This document shows, one piece after another, positions 36,725 to 49,086 of a stretch of 64,000 nt of DNA (position 1 is the stretch's first letter; every line of letters starts with the position of its first letter). Source of the DNA: Rallus limicola (taxonomy: Eukaryota; Chordata; Aves; Gruiformes; Rallidae); the NCBI GenBank assembly GCA_022605955.1, contig JAKCOZ010000002.1, positions 68,180,783 to 68,244,782 on the forward strand. The letters are read 5' to 3'. The notes beneath the pieces are model-generated. The model saw only the letters and a list, made by a program, of their open reading frames with translations, was not told the origin of the DNA and made no database searches. A program made the position numbers and the translations under genes.

Positions 36725-39700
36725 ATTGCTGCTCTTAGTGATAAAAGCCTATGAGGAGTGTAAACATCTGTGTTTGGAGGGAGAATGCAACTCCTGTTTT
36801 CTAGGGTATACCAATTAGAAAGCACAGTAAATGTTAATCTCTCAGTGGATTTACTCTTAGGGATTACAGTGATTTATTCTGAAACACAGAATTTTTTTCA
36901 GAAATACCTTTAAATGGATTTTTAATGATCATTTTCATGTTGCAACAGGATTCTTTTTTGCGCACCATGTAAGGCTGTTAGTTTTATTATCTTTATATTG
37001 TATCTTGCAGGCATTTCGATAACAGAAAAGTTACGGTGCTGCCATGCTAAGCAACTCCTGGGCTGCTCCATGCAGATCATTCCTTGGAACTGTAACCAAA
37101 AAGAGGCAAAATTTAGTAAAATTGTCAGCTACAGGGGGTTTTGTTGCTGTGGGGGCTGACAGTGGTAAATGTCTATGGTTTTAAATGCCATCTGACAGCC
37201 AAGTCCGTAATCATGTAACTAATCATTAAATATCTGGTCAACTAGGCACTGACAGTTGTAAATCTAAGTGATAAAGGGGATGTGTGGGCTGATTTAAGTT
37301 AAGTAGAGATGAAAACCGCAGCAGGGAAATCTGAAAGTCAGAGATGCATCTCTTACAGGTTCTTTGGAAGCCCGGCAAGTGCCAGGTTAGTCTGATGGAG
37401 GGAAGATCTCCTTTCCTTTCCCATCAGGAATAGTCTTAACCTAAATAGCGCTCCTCCTTTCTTGCTGGGTTAACATGCTTCTCCTGGCATGGAGTGGTCT
37501 TCTTTTAAAGAAGTTTTGTGCCAAATCCAGACTGGAAAAGGAAATCAAACTTGTTGGTTAAAGCCTGTCATTCTGAGTCTGCATGTTTTAGATGAGGAGA
37601 AAGGTCCCGATGAGCTGTGTGACAGAAGTATTTTGGGTATTCACCTACCTAGGCCATTCAGAACTAACTAGCTTCCTGCTGAAGGGTATCATAAGATTAA
37701 AACTTTGCACTTGGCTCTCCTCATCTGCTTTTTGTTCAGGAGTTAATGGCTGCACCGATGTCACGTGTTGAAGGTTTTGTCTGCAGCCCTCAGGACTGGA
37801 AACTTCATTCTTTGCTGAATAAATCTGACTTTCTCTCGCATTCGCCTGTCTCCTGCCACTGCCTTTCTGAGTGACACAGCAAGCCTTAGGAAGCTCCCCT
37901 CCCCACCAAACAGTAAGAGCAAGGCTGGAGGAGACCTGCAGGGGACATCTGCTCTGTCCCTTGCTTCCCCCATACGGAGTCAGTTCTCCCCAAGCAGACT
38001 TTTGTCTAACCTGCTCTAAGGCAGGCTTGGGGTGCAGAATCTACCCCCTGTTTTTTCTACTACATGACTAGTTGTTACAGGTCAAAAGCTTCTCCTGATA
38101 ATCTCCTTTGCTGGTCACTTAATTAATTAAACTCCATCCTTTTTTGTTTTATTGTGTTTCCCCCCCTGCTCTGGTGAGTAGAGTGAACTGCTTACCACCA
38201 TCTTCATAGTAACATCTTACACATCGACAGTACAACATCTGTGACTTCTCTTTTCTATTATAAATCTTTTTCAGTTTTTTTCTTTTGATGCATCTTTCCT
38301 AAACTCCTCCTCCTCTTGTTCTTCTAATCCCGCTCCAACTTGTTTGCATTTGCTCCAGATAGGATGTGTAAAATTGACTCCTGACTCCAGACAAGAAATG
38401 TAGTGCTTCCAGGTTTAAGAAAACTGTTTCCTCCCCGTGTACTTTGTGCTTCAATTTGATTCAAAGCATTGTAAATCTGATTTTAATCATGATTTAAATC
38501 AGCCAACAGTAAGCCTCATTTTAACTGTTTTGCATTTGTACTTAATCATTTTGTAAAGAAAGGTTTAACCTCCTTTATTACCATTGAGATAGAGTTTTAA
38601 TTAAATATAGCCTTTGCACTTAATGTTATACTTACTTTGATTAATCACTGTGCCTGTATTTAAGCAATTATGTAGCTTGTTATATATACACTTATTCTGA
38701 TTCTTCATGTGTATGTTTTAGTATGAAAATAGAATAGTGTTGACATTTCTTGTATTAGATAATTGATTTTTACTGATGATTTGCACCGATTACAATGAAG
38801 GAAACGAGAATTCTGAAATGTTCTTCCGTTAGATAAATAGCGCCACATAGAAGCCAGCCAATTCAGAAGAAAAAACTCATTGAGAAATGTTTTGAAATAA
38901 AGAATTAATGCCTGAAAGGCCTATCTGTAGTCAAAACTGGTGGTTTCTAATCACTATGCTGTAAAAATTTTAGAACTACTCCATCTCATCCTCTTTATTC
39001 TTAGAATCGCAATGGAAAGAAACATTCATGGGTTGTTTGGTTTGTTTTTTTTTCAATTCCTGATCAGTAGCTCCTCTTTGAATGGACTAGTTGCTTAATT
39101 GAGTTGTACTGAATGAACCAAAATAAAGAAAATATTTTCTTCACACTGGCTGGGAGGCTCCAGATGCCAAAGGCTTTTGTATCATTGGGGCAGAACCTGC
39201 CTACAGGTGTTCAGCCACTGACTTCCATGAATCCAGTAGTTTAATTATCTTTAAAATGTTGGCATCAAATGTATGGGTCAAATAATTATTTTTTTTTGCC
39301 TTTAATTTTGTTTTAATGATTTGAGGAGGAGTAAGTTTTAAGTTTCTGTTGAAAGTTTTTACGTTTTGAAAGGAAAACATGCTTTATAAAAATGCTGTAT
39401 TTTTACTTTTAATGTAATATGTAATTAAATACGTGATTTAAGAGGGTATTTTGACCTGAAGTGGTTCTGTTTGTATGCCTCAGGTGCTCTTCTCTACTAG
39501 GACCTGGTAGGGAGGCATTCATTTTCTGCCACTCAGTGACCCCCCAATCCTTTACTTTTGCTGCCTAACACTTTGTTTATGCTTCTATTGGACATGGAAG
39601 TGCTTTCCATGCCTGGATGAGCATAAATTTTTAACTCTGAAAAGAAACTATGTTACCTTCAACAAAGTAAAAGCTTCCTTCCAGTAGTGTTCATTATTAC

Positions 39701-40280
39701 ACAAGCTGTTGAAGTTTCCTATTCCATAGCATGTCTGACTTCCAGGTATTATATATAAAAATTGCTGACTTTGTAGTAATGCTAATATCATCATACTGAG
39801 GGTTTGAGGTATGCAGCACAATGAAAGAGGTCAAATGGAAGGAGCAGAAGCAAACCCTGCTTTTCTGGTCTCCTCCCATAAAACTAGGTACCATCAGAAG
39901 CGATGCTGAAATGGGATTCCCTGCTTAGGCAGGTTCTCAGACTGGGCTCACAGTGGGGTGCACTCTTGTATATCTCTCCTGGGGCAGGACCACTTTTTCA
40001 GTAAGCAGCTACCTGCATATGCCTTGTATATGAAATTTGTGGTAGGGCTCATTAATAAACTAGGAAGTAAAGTAGAATTTACAAGGAAAAAATCTAAGTG
40101 GGACTTGTGCTGATGTTGGAGATCAGGTTCAACAGCTGAGTTACGTATCTCCCTGCCAGAAGAAGACTGGGGAAATGAAACTGGATTGTCACTGTACTCA
40201 AGGCACACCCAAGACAGCATCAGCAGTGTATCTTGCTGGCTTGTTAGCATGATTGGCCGAGGCAAGATGTGTTCACCCAA

Positions 40281-40333
40281 GGAAGTTCCAAAGAACCTGC
40301 CCGTGGTTCCTTGGCAGGTTCTTCAGAACTTCC
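40281..40333. repeat. Hairpin: 21-bp inverted arms, 11-nt loop
   Basis: The left arm 40281-40301 and right arm 40313-40333 are reverse complements at 19 of 21 positions, with two adjacent mismatches in the middle. A further partial direct repeat of the right arm (GGTTCTCAGAAG...TCCTAC) follows at 40341-40361. The foldback is too strong to be chance at this length. It is shorter than a typical pre-miRNA stem and lacks terminal duplications of a known MITE. The origin is unassigned. Confidence 0.7.
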
Positions 40334-41624
40334 TACTGATGGTTCTCAGAAGTTGTCCTACTCACAATTTCAGAAGGCATGTGCAAAGATAGTTCTGTAA
40401 TACTGGGTCCCCATTGAAAAAAAAAGTTTAGTAGATTTAGTATTGTCTGTAAGACAGCATTTCTACAGGAATTTAACAGCATCCTAACTAGCAGCAAAGT
40501 TTGTGCACTAGTTAGACAAAGGAATTTATTGTAGGCTTAATAAAAAAATCACTTAATAGGTAAAGTTAATTTATCTGGGCAAATATAGAAATACTCCAAA
40601 AGCTACTTCTTAAATGGATCTGTGTGCCATGGACGCATGATGCAATGCAATGAGTTGTATTTCAGCAATAGAGCTATATAAATGCCTTCGCTATCTTGTT
40701 ACTAAAACTGGCGGTTTTTTTCCTCATGAATTTGCTCTTTCAGTGAGGGAAAAGAGAATGCAAAGTAACGTGGACATAAAGGATAGTTGTGTCTTTCCTG
40801 CGAAATTTAGTGACCATGTTTATTAATCTGAGAGTCCTGTTTATTGCTGTAATCTTCTAGGAAAAGGTAATGAACTAAATATCTAGAGAAAGTAAAAAGC
40901 AGTGCTTCTCTTTGTGGTATTTAATGTGGTCCATCATAAGAGCAATGATAACATAATTATGCAATTATTGGTATATTTTCCCCTCTGGAGGCCTTATGTA
41001 GATGATTACCAGTGCACCTTTTAATGAAATTGCTACTGTTTGATAAAATTACTGCCAAGGCTTGAAATAATTAGAATTCTCATTGTCAAAAGTCCTACAT
41101 CTCCTTCCTCAGTTGAGCCTTTTCCAAACAGGCAATCTGAATTGATTGCAAAACGATTCACTTCTCTCCAGTTTTCCCGTTTCTCTTCATTAAAAGTACC
41201 TTCTCACCGCGTTTCGGAGAACACGCTTTCAAGCCCATGTTGCTCATTACAAGGAACATTCCTTCAAAATGGAAGTTGAAAGATACTGCACCTTTTAATG
41301 TAAATGTCAGCAAAGAGAAGTGAGGAGAAAAATCCATTAAAGGAATAGACTGGATGAATGACAGCTGAATCTGAATACACCATGCATTAGTGCGCTTTTT
41401 CATTCCTTTTAATCGTTCTCCATACTTACGTTGTAATTTGTTTATTTATGTGTCTAACAGCTGATAAAACTAACAGCTGGTTAAGAAGTAATTTTGGAAT
41501 TAGAGGGAAAAAGGCACTAATTCAGTAGGAGTAAGGATCAGTCTAAATATTGTACAAATCTCAGCGCTGACAAGTGTTGTGGCAAACAGTTGCCCTTTTT
41601 TTGTTGTTGTTGTAAATCCTTTTT

Positions 41625-41669
41625 ATGTGTTTGTACAGGCGTATAGATTTATCTTCCCTCCGTATTTTT
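41625..41669. repeat. Direct repeat, left copy flanking CR1
   Basis: A 45-base segment starting ATGTGTTTGTACA recurs at 41884-41928 with four mismatches and no gap. The two copies bracket the CR1 fragment between them. It looks like a very long target-site duplication. Confidence 0.88.
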
Positions 41670-41670
41670 G

Positions 41671-41877
41671 CAGAAGAATTTTTTCATAGTGAGGGTGGCA
41701 GAGCAATGGAACAGGCTGCCCAGGGGGGTTGTGGAGTCTCCTTCTCTGGAGATATTCAAGACCCATCTGGATGCCAACCTGTGCAACCTGTTCTAGTGAC
41801 ACTGCTCAGGCAGGGGGGTTGGACCCGATGATCTCTGGAGGTCCCTTCCAGCCCCTGCAATTCTGTGATTCTGTGAT
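41671..41877 (+). mobile_element. CR1 LINE 3' fragment, + orientation
   Basis: This is a 5'-truncated CR1 with clear family words: GAGGGTGGCAGAGCAATGG, ACAGGCTGCCCAGGGGGGTT, CTTCTCTGGAGATATTCAAG, GGTTGGACCCGATGATCTC and GGTCCCTTCCAGCCCCTGC. It ends with two ATTCTGTG tail units. It lies in KIT intron 1 in the same direction as the gene and is too short to encode anything. It is similar to the copy at 4.3 kb, suggesting the same or a related subfamily. Confidence 0.95.
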
Positions 41878-41883
41878 TTTTTA

Positions 41884-41928
41884 ATGTGTTTGTACATGCA
41901 TGTAGATTTATCTTCCCTCCATATTTTT
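41884..41928. repeat. Direct repeat, right copy flanking CR1
   Basis: This is the partner of 41625-41669, 41 of 45 bases identical by eye. It starts just after the CR1 tail and a short T-run. Confidence 0.88.
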
Positions 41929-44900
41929 CTTTGAATAAGAATTGGCAGGTAGTTATTCTAAGCTCAGGCCATTCTTACAGTTTAAAAACCCCTTAGAGGT
42001 TGGCGATGTTTTGGGTCTGGTTGTATCTGTTAGCACGTTGCCTGTAGATTCCTTCTGTGGTGGGAATTTTAAGTGTAAGAGACTGTAGTGCACCAACATG
42101 CTGTGATAAAAGTAATTCATCATCTAGATCAGGTTGCTGCTTGTAGTGCTTCAAGATGAGTGACTGAATGGCTATGGTGCTTATAGTCCTCCTTAAAAAA
42201 ATGGAAAACCAAACCCCAAAACAGTGTGGAGAGCCCTAAGGCCATGACTTTCCAGAAAAAGAGGGTTCCAAAAAGTATTGTTTCCAGCCATGGTGTTTGA
42301 TCCTGCTGAGGCCATCTAGCGTGGGTACTAAACCAGAATTGCACTGAGCTATGTGTCTGCTTTTGACAAACACTGCTACTAGCCGTGTCAGCCAAGTGAG
42401 GCATGTCAGTCAGAATGGGCAAGCTGCTTGGTTGGCTGGGAAAGTGTCCTCTTGGCATGTCTGGAGTTTCCTCACCCCCTGCAAAGGAAGACAAAGCAGC
42501 TGAGGAAGAGGAAAGCCTGTGTGTGTGTGTCTGCAAGGTGCAGTTACTTCCTCAGCCCCCTGCCTTGAGGCTGTGTTGCACTTGCATGTGCAGGGTAGCT
42601 CTCACATGTTCGTTTGGGAGGTCACGTGCAGAATCGGCTCTGCTAAACCTGCCTCTGAAATACGGAGGCACGGTATGAGTAGCTGCATTGCTAATTGCTG
42701 CGGCGAGACCCTCAGCAGGAGGATCTGCTGGCTTCCACCCACAAGCGGGGGATCAGCCCAGGTGCTCATGCTTGTCCTGCCTGTAGATCCTGTGAATGTC
42801 TGTCTTGGAGAGTGGGATGTGCGGGGGCTAGAGAGCTGGCTGGATCTGTCTGGGTACCACCTGCCTCTGACGCTGTTTTTTTCTGATAAACCGCCCGCAT
42901 TCAGTGGGGTTCGGAGTGTCTCTTCAGGTGTAGCTTTGCGTCTCCTCAGTCACCTGAGCTGTTTTCTGTGCAAGGAGTAAACACCAAGTGCCTTTTACTT
43001 GTCCAGTGGAATGCCCTCCCAGGGTGTGAGGTGTTTAGGGAGGCAGGTCCACATAGGAGGAATCCCAAACTGTGGAGCTGAAAGCTTCCCATGGGGCGTT
43101 ACACAAAGGAAGGGGAGGGGTGTGTTTCTCACAGCCACAGCCAAAGTCCAGCTGCCTCAGTGGTTGCCCACGTTCATGAGTCCACAGATGATAAAGACAA
43201 CCTTTGTTCCAGCCTCCTTCCACTTCCTCTCTTGGGTTTGCCCTGGGTGGCAATGACTGGCTGGTTCCACACTTGCTCTTTGTGTTGGAACATGCCCGTT
43301 TCTCCTTCACACTGCCTGCAGATGGAGTTGGTTTGGCTGCGCCTTTGAGTGCTGGGTTGGCGAGCTCCCACCTTCTGTCCTTCACAGTGCCCTTCCTCTG
43401 CCCCCTTCCTGCTCAGGGTGAAGGGTTTCTGGAGGGGGGAAAAGGCTGAGTGAGAAGACAGTAGTTGCCGTCATGCAGCTGGGTAAATGCCAGAGCCCCT
43501 GCTAATCCTCTCCCCTGTTTTTTTTTTTTGCTCAGTAACCTACAGCCTCTGAGGACCAAAACTCCGGAGCAAGCGCAAGCACCGGAGCTCTGCATTTCTG
43601 CTTGGGAAACACACAGCCTTGAAGCGTCTGTTGGTCAGCAGATGGCTCTGACTCTGTTCAGTGGGTTAGAAATAGACCACCGAGTTCTGTGGGGAAGCCT
43701 AATCAGCCTAGACCCTGCAGTACATGCCTGGTGACAGTTAAGCTATTTTTCAGTCTCCGAGATGAAGTTGGGGCAGAGGAGCCAGTCAGCCTTTCTATCA
43801 GCAAGGGTTTGTGGCATTTGTGCCATCACAACCGTGATGATTGGAGGGGACATTCACGTCCTTGGTCTGTTTTGGTCTATGACTTTGAAGAAGACACTAG
43901 CATGGGTGTTGGCGTGGATGGTTTCTTCTGTGAAGTAGGAGGCGACGCTGCTAGCCGCCTTTTCCCCTGCAGCCTAGCTGAAACAGGATCTGATGCGGCT
44001 TTCAGATCAAATCATTTAAAAATTGACATTTGCCATTGCTAAACTTCTCATCTAGCATAAGGGAGAGTGTCTGTTTAGTGAGGCGGAACAAAACAAGTAA
44101 GCATATGATAGCATCTCTCCTTTGAAAAATCTGGGAGATTGTCTACATCAGAGTAAATTAAAGTTGTTTCAGTATGATTAACATGCAAGTTTGACGCTTT
44201 ATTTGTTTCTCCAGGGCATGAAATGGCAGGACAAAGAACATATAATTGAAAAGGCCGTAAATTCATCTCCATCATAGCATATGTCAAGTGTCATAGTGGC
44301 TTTGACAAATGAGAGACGGGGTTGGAAAGGCAATACTTTTCAATTAGACCAGCTCACACTGTAAAGGAAACCAGGCAGGCTCCTGGCTAGGACTTTGGCA
44401 CTTGTGTGAAAGATGTGGTTTTGCTTCTGCTTTTCTTTCAGGCCTGCAGGAGACTTGTGTGTCTGAAAACATACTCATTTTTCCAGTGGTGCTGGGCATG
44501 GCTGAAAGAGGATATTAACTCCCTGCAAGCCATGTCTTGCTGATATCCCCAGCCCATTGCATTTACAGCAGTGCCACTACTTTAACTGATAAGGCATATC
44601 TCTTCGTTTCTGCTCTCTTATGTTGCTGTGGATGAGAAACTGAAAACTGCGGTGAGTGAGGGCTGTGCGATAGCCCTTGAAATGAACGCGGTGCCCAGGC
44701 GCTGAAGAGAAAGTAGTCTCTCACTGCACCCAATCATCACAATCTTACACGAAAGTTGGGGACATTTTGTCCCCTGAAGTTTAGCTCCTCGCTGTTTGTC
44801 ATAGAAAAAAAACCACATTAACTGATTTAGAAATCATGGTCAGGATCAGGTCATGGTCAGGTCATTGTTTTCGTTGTGCAGTGTTTGTATGTGGGGACTC

Positions 44901-47430
44901 CTGATGGCTGTGAAGGTTATGGACAACAGCAAGGGGAAGAGGCAGAAAGAAGCTTGGAAGAGTCTGCTGTGCCCTCACAGTGCATCCCAGCCCTGGGAGA
45001 GGGATTTGCTCTTTCTGGGTAGCAATGAACCTGCTGCCAGCCCCTTGGGTTTGGCAAAAAGGCTGGCACTGGATGTGACCAGGTTATGGCTGGACTGTGA
45101 AGCTGAGCTGTGTCCCTGTCTTGGGAGATGTTTGAGATAATTTTAGAGTGGAAGGGATGGGGGCGGTGTGCCTGTGTTATTTTGTTTTGTTTTGTTTTTT
45201 TTTTTTGTCTGAAAGCACTCTGTTGTGCTGTAGAGCTGCCACATACTTCTTGTTCCTTTTCATGTTTAGGCAAGAGAAGATGGCCACAGAGGGGGTAACC
45301 TGTTGGCCGAAGGTTGTGCAGGAAATCTCTGGCAGAGCTGGGAATAAAACCCATGCTGCTTGACACTTCATCCTGTTCCATGGCAGTCCTCTGTCCTTTG
45401 TTTGCTTGGTGGCTGGAGATGGTCTCCAGTTGCTTGTGAGTGTGATGTGGATTTGCACCTGATGTGCCTTTCCGTGGTACAGCCGTGTTGGGGCTGAGGC
45501 TGAAAAGCTCCCACATAAACAGTAGTTTTTCCAGGATGGTGCACTCCTTAGCCAAAGCTATTTTGTGTGCACATCCCTTAATTGTTACAGGAACATTCTG
45601 CTGTCCTTAATCATATCCCTGCAATTTGTCCTGCATTTCCTATTGGTATTATCTAGAGCCGTTTCATTTTCTAATTTCTCCAGCCCAGTTTTCCAGATGT
45701 TCCTTCTGCATGTGCTCCCCCTCTTTCCTACTTCTCCCTTCATTTTTAGGGCTTAGGAAGCTGCTTCTAATGTATTTGTATACTCTGCTTCTTTTTTCAG
45801 TTGCACAGCCTTGTTCACTAGTGATCCCAGCATTGTGGTTTTTAACTTAGGCTTGTTCTACTCCAAGGAGAAGCTGAGGTAGTGGAAGCGACATTTTTCT
45901 GCTGTGGGACACATTTCGAACATCCAAAATAGGTCTTGGGCTGTCCAACTCTGAGCTTTGCAATTAATTGTATATATTTTTAATTTTTTTAATTTTATTG
46001 TTAATTATTTAGTATTTGCCATTATCAACATATGATGTCAGCATAAATCATTATCTGCTAATTGCCCTTGATAACAACTCTAGAGGGTTATTCAGAGCCC
46101 CAGTGTGGTACTTTGGCTATGCAGTGTATAGAGAGCGCTGGATGTTTCTCAGTGGCATCCATGGTCCTTGACCAACAGTAGAATCACCTGCCCCCACTAG
46201 CCTGCAGGAGCCATGTGGGCAGAGGGTGGCTTTCCCCGCTTTCCCTTGTCCTGTGGTGTCTCTGTAGTCAGGTGGGCTTCACGGAGGTGGTGATGCTCAG
46301 CTGAATAGTGAGGTAGTGGTTCACCTCCTTTTCCAAGGGAGGGTGGAGGCATGCCCAGGTGTGGGTCAGATAACTGAGTAAGGGTGCACACCTATGCCTG
46401 GAAATCATCAGTGGAGACATAGCCATGGGTTCCTCCATCCTGCTGCTCAGAAAGTTTACAATCCTACTGGTGACCAATAAAGTCATGGTCTTGCCTGGGG
46501 TGGAGATGGAGCCCTGGGAGGAAAGAGCTGAGTCCATACATCTCAAGGTTCGACACTTGGAGATCTCTTGCCATCCCTGGTGTATATCCTACCAACGCAA
46601 CTGATTTCCAAATTAGTGTTACTCTCACAGTTATGCTAAGTGTGCAAGAGCAACAGCGGGCCTGGAGAGGCCCAGTTCTGTCTCAGGTGTGGTACAAATG
46701 AAGCAGTCTCCAATGTGGGGTGTTAGCAGTCTGAGAAAAGATCAAGAGAGAGCAGATGGACACATGCTGTGGGGATTAGTACGCTGGATTACAAGTTGTT
46801 GGTTAAACTCTCAGATTTCTGTTATTTAATTATTCCTCAAAAGAAGGAGATACAAGTCATTCCCATCTTCCTAAGCACCACTTTAATTCTTGTATTTTGA
46901 AGGCAAGGGATATTTTGATGCCTAGCTCTAAGCACATCTGATGGCTCTTGCATTAACAACCTCTCCTGACACCACCGACTTTTCTTGAAAGCGCCTTGTT
47001 TTCAGAAGGCAATAGCAAAAAAATTCCGATTGTGGGAATTCTTTGTACAAGGCATAAATCCAGTCTGGAAACTGCTTTGCTGAGAAATTGTAAGGAGCCA
47101 TCACAAGATTGTCTCAAAATATGAATGATGTTTTCAACTGGATCATCGTGGCTTTTCTGCCACAGAGTGCCTGTTCCTTCTCGGCCTTTCTTTCCCCAGC
47201 TGTGGTATGTAACATGTTTCTTGTGCCTCTGCATGGAGGCACATGCTCTGCTGTGCTGTTTACCACCTTTAAAACTTTCCACTGACTTGCTAGATGGTCC
47301 TGATATTGAGTGTTACAAAATTTTGAACTTTTAAACTTGAATGGGTGTGATGAGTGGCAGGGGAAAGAGTAAGTGAAAGTCACTAACATTGCATAAAAAT
47401 ATGAAATTATGTTTTTCTTAATCTTTCTGG
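41929..47430 (+). other. KIT: KIT intron 1, middle part
   Basis: No exon or transposon is recognised. The stretch 42.4-43.7 kb is GC-richer with overlapping open frames on both strands, none with recognisable domains. Simple sequence includes (TTTTG)n at 45178-45208 and an AT-rich run at 45961-46020. Frames of up to 212 codons at 44917-45555 (-) lack start context, motifs and exon structure and are read as chance. Confidence 0.6.
45178..45208. repeat. (TTTTG)n / poly(T) simple repeat
   Basis: Three TTTTG units run into a T12 stretch. It is low-complexity DNA only. Confidence 0.85.
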
Positions 47431-47900
47431 CAATTATTATTTCTAGGATGCTTGTTTATATGTTCAGTCATGTGAGTTTGCGTAGAGGATTAGCGGACCT
47501 CAAGTGGAAAATATCTGGTGGTGCTGGAAAAACAGGCGCTGCTGGGCTGCCTGTTGGATTTAGCACTCATAAATAAATCCTCATCTGAGGGAGATGGGAA
47601 GAGAATGAGGGCTCCCTCCAAAACCCAGACCACAAATCAAGTAATTAGACTCTGCAGGTGGTTTGACTATCCTTTGCTTCCTACCTTGTGGTGGATTTGT
47701 CAGGAAGATGAGCAGGAGCAGTTACCTGACCTGGTCTTAATCCCGTGTATACCTTAAGAACTATTGAAGCTGTGAGATGAGTGAATTAAGTCTGGAGTAG
47801 ATAATCTCATCCCAACTAATTATCCGATTGTTTTGCTTGAACGTCTGTTGTTATCTGCGTGGGCAGGGAAGGAGCTGCAGAGTGTGTTTTTGCATGCAAG
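47431..47900 (+). repeat. Duplicated intronic block, copy 1
   Basis: This aligns with 49709-50178 along its whole length. The core 47547-47870 (324 bases) matches 49811-50134 with no gap and about eleven or twelve substitutions. Its last 106 bases (47765-47870) are identical to 50029-50134. The core holds GATA-type words (AGATAATC, GTTATCTG), E-boxes (GCAGGTGG, GTTACCTG) and homeodomain words (GTAATTAG, CTAATTATCC), a mixture seen in developmental enhancers. The left 116 bases are much more diverged. This copy lacks a 14-base segment present in copy 2 just after the core. It is intergenic-type DNA without a coding frame. Confidence 0.9.
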
Positions 47901-48209
47901 GGGTGTTGGTGTTTGAGAATATTCCCCCCCAGCTCAGGCATGGCTATCATACATCCAGTCCCTCTGCACAATGCTGTGCTCTGCAGGAGGCCATGGGGCA
48001 ATAGTGATTTGTAGGACTTGAGAGCCAGCCTTGGGAAGAGGAAGGGTTTGCTGCTGCAGCACCCAGCAGCATTTGCACACCATCACAGGGGTGTGCAGGG
48101 TTTGACAGGGCCACGCTCATTCATAGGTCAGTTACGACATTAATCTGTGCACTGCTGCCTCCAATCCATTCCTTTCCTCTGCAGACCTGTTGATGATGTC
48201 CTACCATTT
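47901..48209 (+). other. KIT: KIT intron 1 spacer
   Basis: Unique DNA between the duplicated block and the 594-bp repeat. Nothing recognisable was found. Confidence 0.5.
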
Positions 48210-48803
48210 ACCTTTGGGCATCCTTTGTGCCCTGGGGTTGGGTGATTAAGTGGGTTTGGGAAGGAGGGGAAGCCCAGTGCCTGGCTGCATGGCACATTAC
48301 AGCCTGGATTTGTCTGGGCAGTTCAGAGCCTGTGATCACCCTGTGTGCTGTGAATCCTCTGTATAAATACCCAGGAGAGAAGTGGAGGGAGTGGTTCAGC
48401 AAGCCAGGCTGGCTGGGTGCTTCCTCAGGGGCAAGGAAATGAGTTTATTCTCCCCTGTGAGGGTCTCTGAGTGAAATAACCCCTCGCTGCAGCTGAGAGT
48501 GTGTCTCTGCATTGGGTAGGGTCTATGTTGGCTGGCTTTGTGCTTTCAGAGGCCTCCAGCCAGCAGCCATGCTGGAGGAGGGGGTGCACGGCTGGGGCCC
48601 GTGTGCTGGTGTGCTTCCCCCCAGCTGCCTGTTTTGCATCAGGCACTGGGAGCTGAGTCTGGGCCACCAGCAGCATGTCCTCCTGTGCTGGTGATGGAAG
48701 GCTGCCCTGATGATAAGGGGACCCGTTGGTGTTTACTCCATGGCTGGGTCTGTGTGACCTGCCCACTACTCTGCTCCTTGGTGGTGGAGCAGGGGCAGGC
48801 AGC
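48210..48803. repeat. 594-bp dispersed repeat, copy A (intron 1)
   Basis: This matches 56137-56730 over exactly 594 bases with no gaps and about 19 substitutions by eye (near 97% identity). Flanks are unrelated on both sides. The body contains a TATAAATA box at 48362-48369 in a GTATAAATACCCAGG context, so it could be a solo long terminal repeat or another promoter-bearing element. However, it does not start TG or end CA at the observed limits, and no target-site duplication is visible. A segmental duplication between two KIT introns is the alternative. Minus-strand open frames are shared by both copies simply because no indels separate them. Confidence 0.88.
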
Positions 48804-49086
48804 GGGCCACAGATGCATGTACCCCAGCAGGACCCAGGCTGGGACCTTGTTTGGCTGCAGGCAGGGAGTGATGCCAATGAAGGATGCCCCATTCTTCTCA
48901 TTTCCAAACATTCCCTGACTTTTTGGAGCATCTGGCACCATAGTGAGTGAAGGGCATTGCATATTTGCTGTTTTGTGCTGCTCATGTCACTGGAAGAACC
49001 CGTGACCTGTGGGAGGCAGCAGAGAAGTCTTCCAAAGACATCCCCATGAAGGATCTGCACAGTCTTTCAGAAGACCTACTTAGGAG
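48804..49086 (+). other. KIT: KIT intron 1 spacer
   Basis: Unique DNA following copy A. It may hold more of the same element that copy B lacks, but nothing here proves it. Confidence 0.45.

Larger units (their letters stand above)
32365..41670 (+). other. KIT: KIT intron 1, proximal half
   Basis: This is the first 9.3 kb of an intron of about 19.0 kb (32365-51327). It starts in the CpG island, which fades by about 33.6 kb. Supported contents are an A-rich tract at 32567-32591, a 21-bp tandem duplication at 33213-33254, a 13-bp tandem duplication at 33728-33753, an NFI-type palindrome and inverted repeat at 36667-36724, and a strong hairpin at 40281-40333. The 38.1-39.5 kb part is AT-rich unique DNA. 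Open frames in the GC-rich start (up to 321 codons) are products of stop-codon scarcity. In mammals KIT intron 1 and the upstream region hold tissue enhancers; none can be proven here. Confidence 0.75.

Noticed and set aside
44917..45555. 212-codon minus-strand frame in intron 1
   Set aside because: It includes a lysine/asparagine run from a T-rich simple repeat, has no domain, and overlaps plus-strand frames. I read it as chance.
48210..48803. Calling the 594-bp repeat a solo LTR outright
   Set aside because: It has a TATA box but no TG...CA ends, no clear sense-strand AATAAA in the right place and no target-site duplication at the observed limits, so it is left unclassified.
48425..49060. 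211-codon minus-strand frame partly shared with 56352-56765
   Set aside because: The shared part is just the 594-bp repeat, whose copies have no indels and so keep all frames. No protein family is recognisable and the amino-acid changes do not look constrained.
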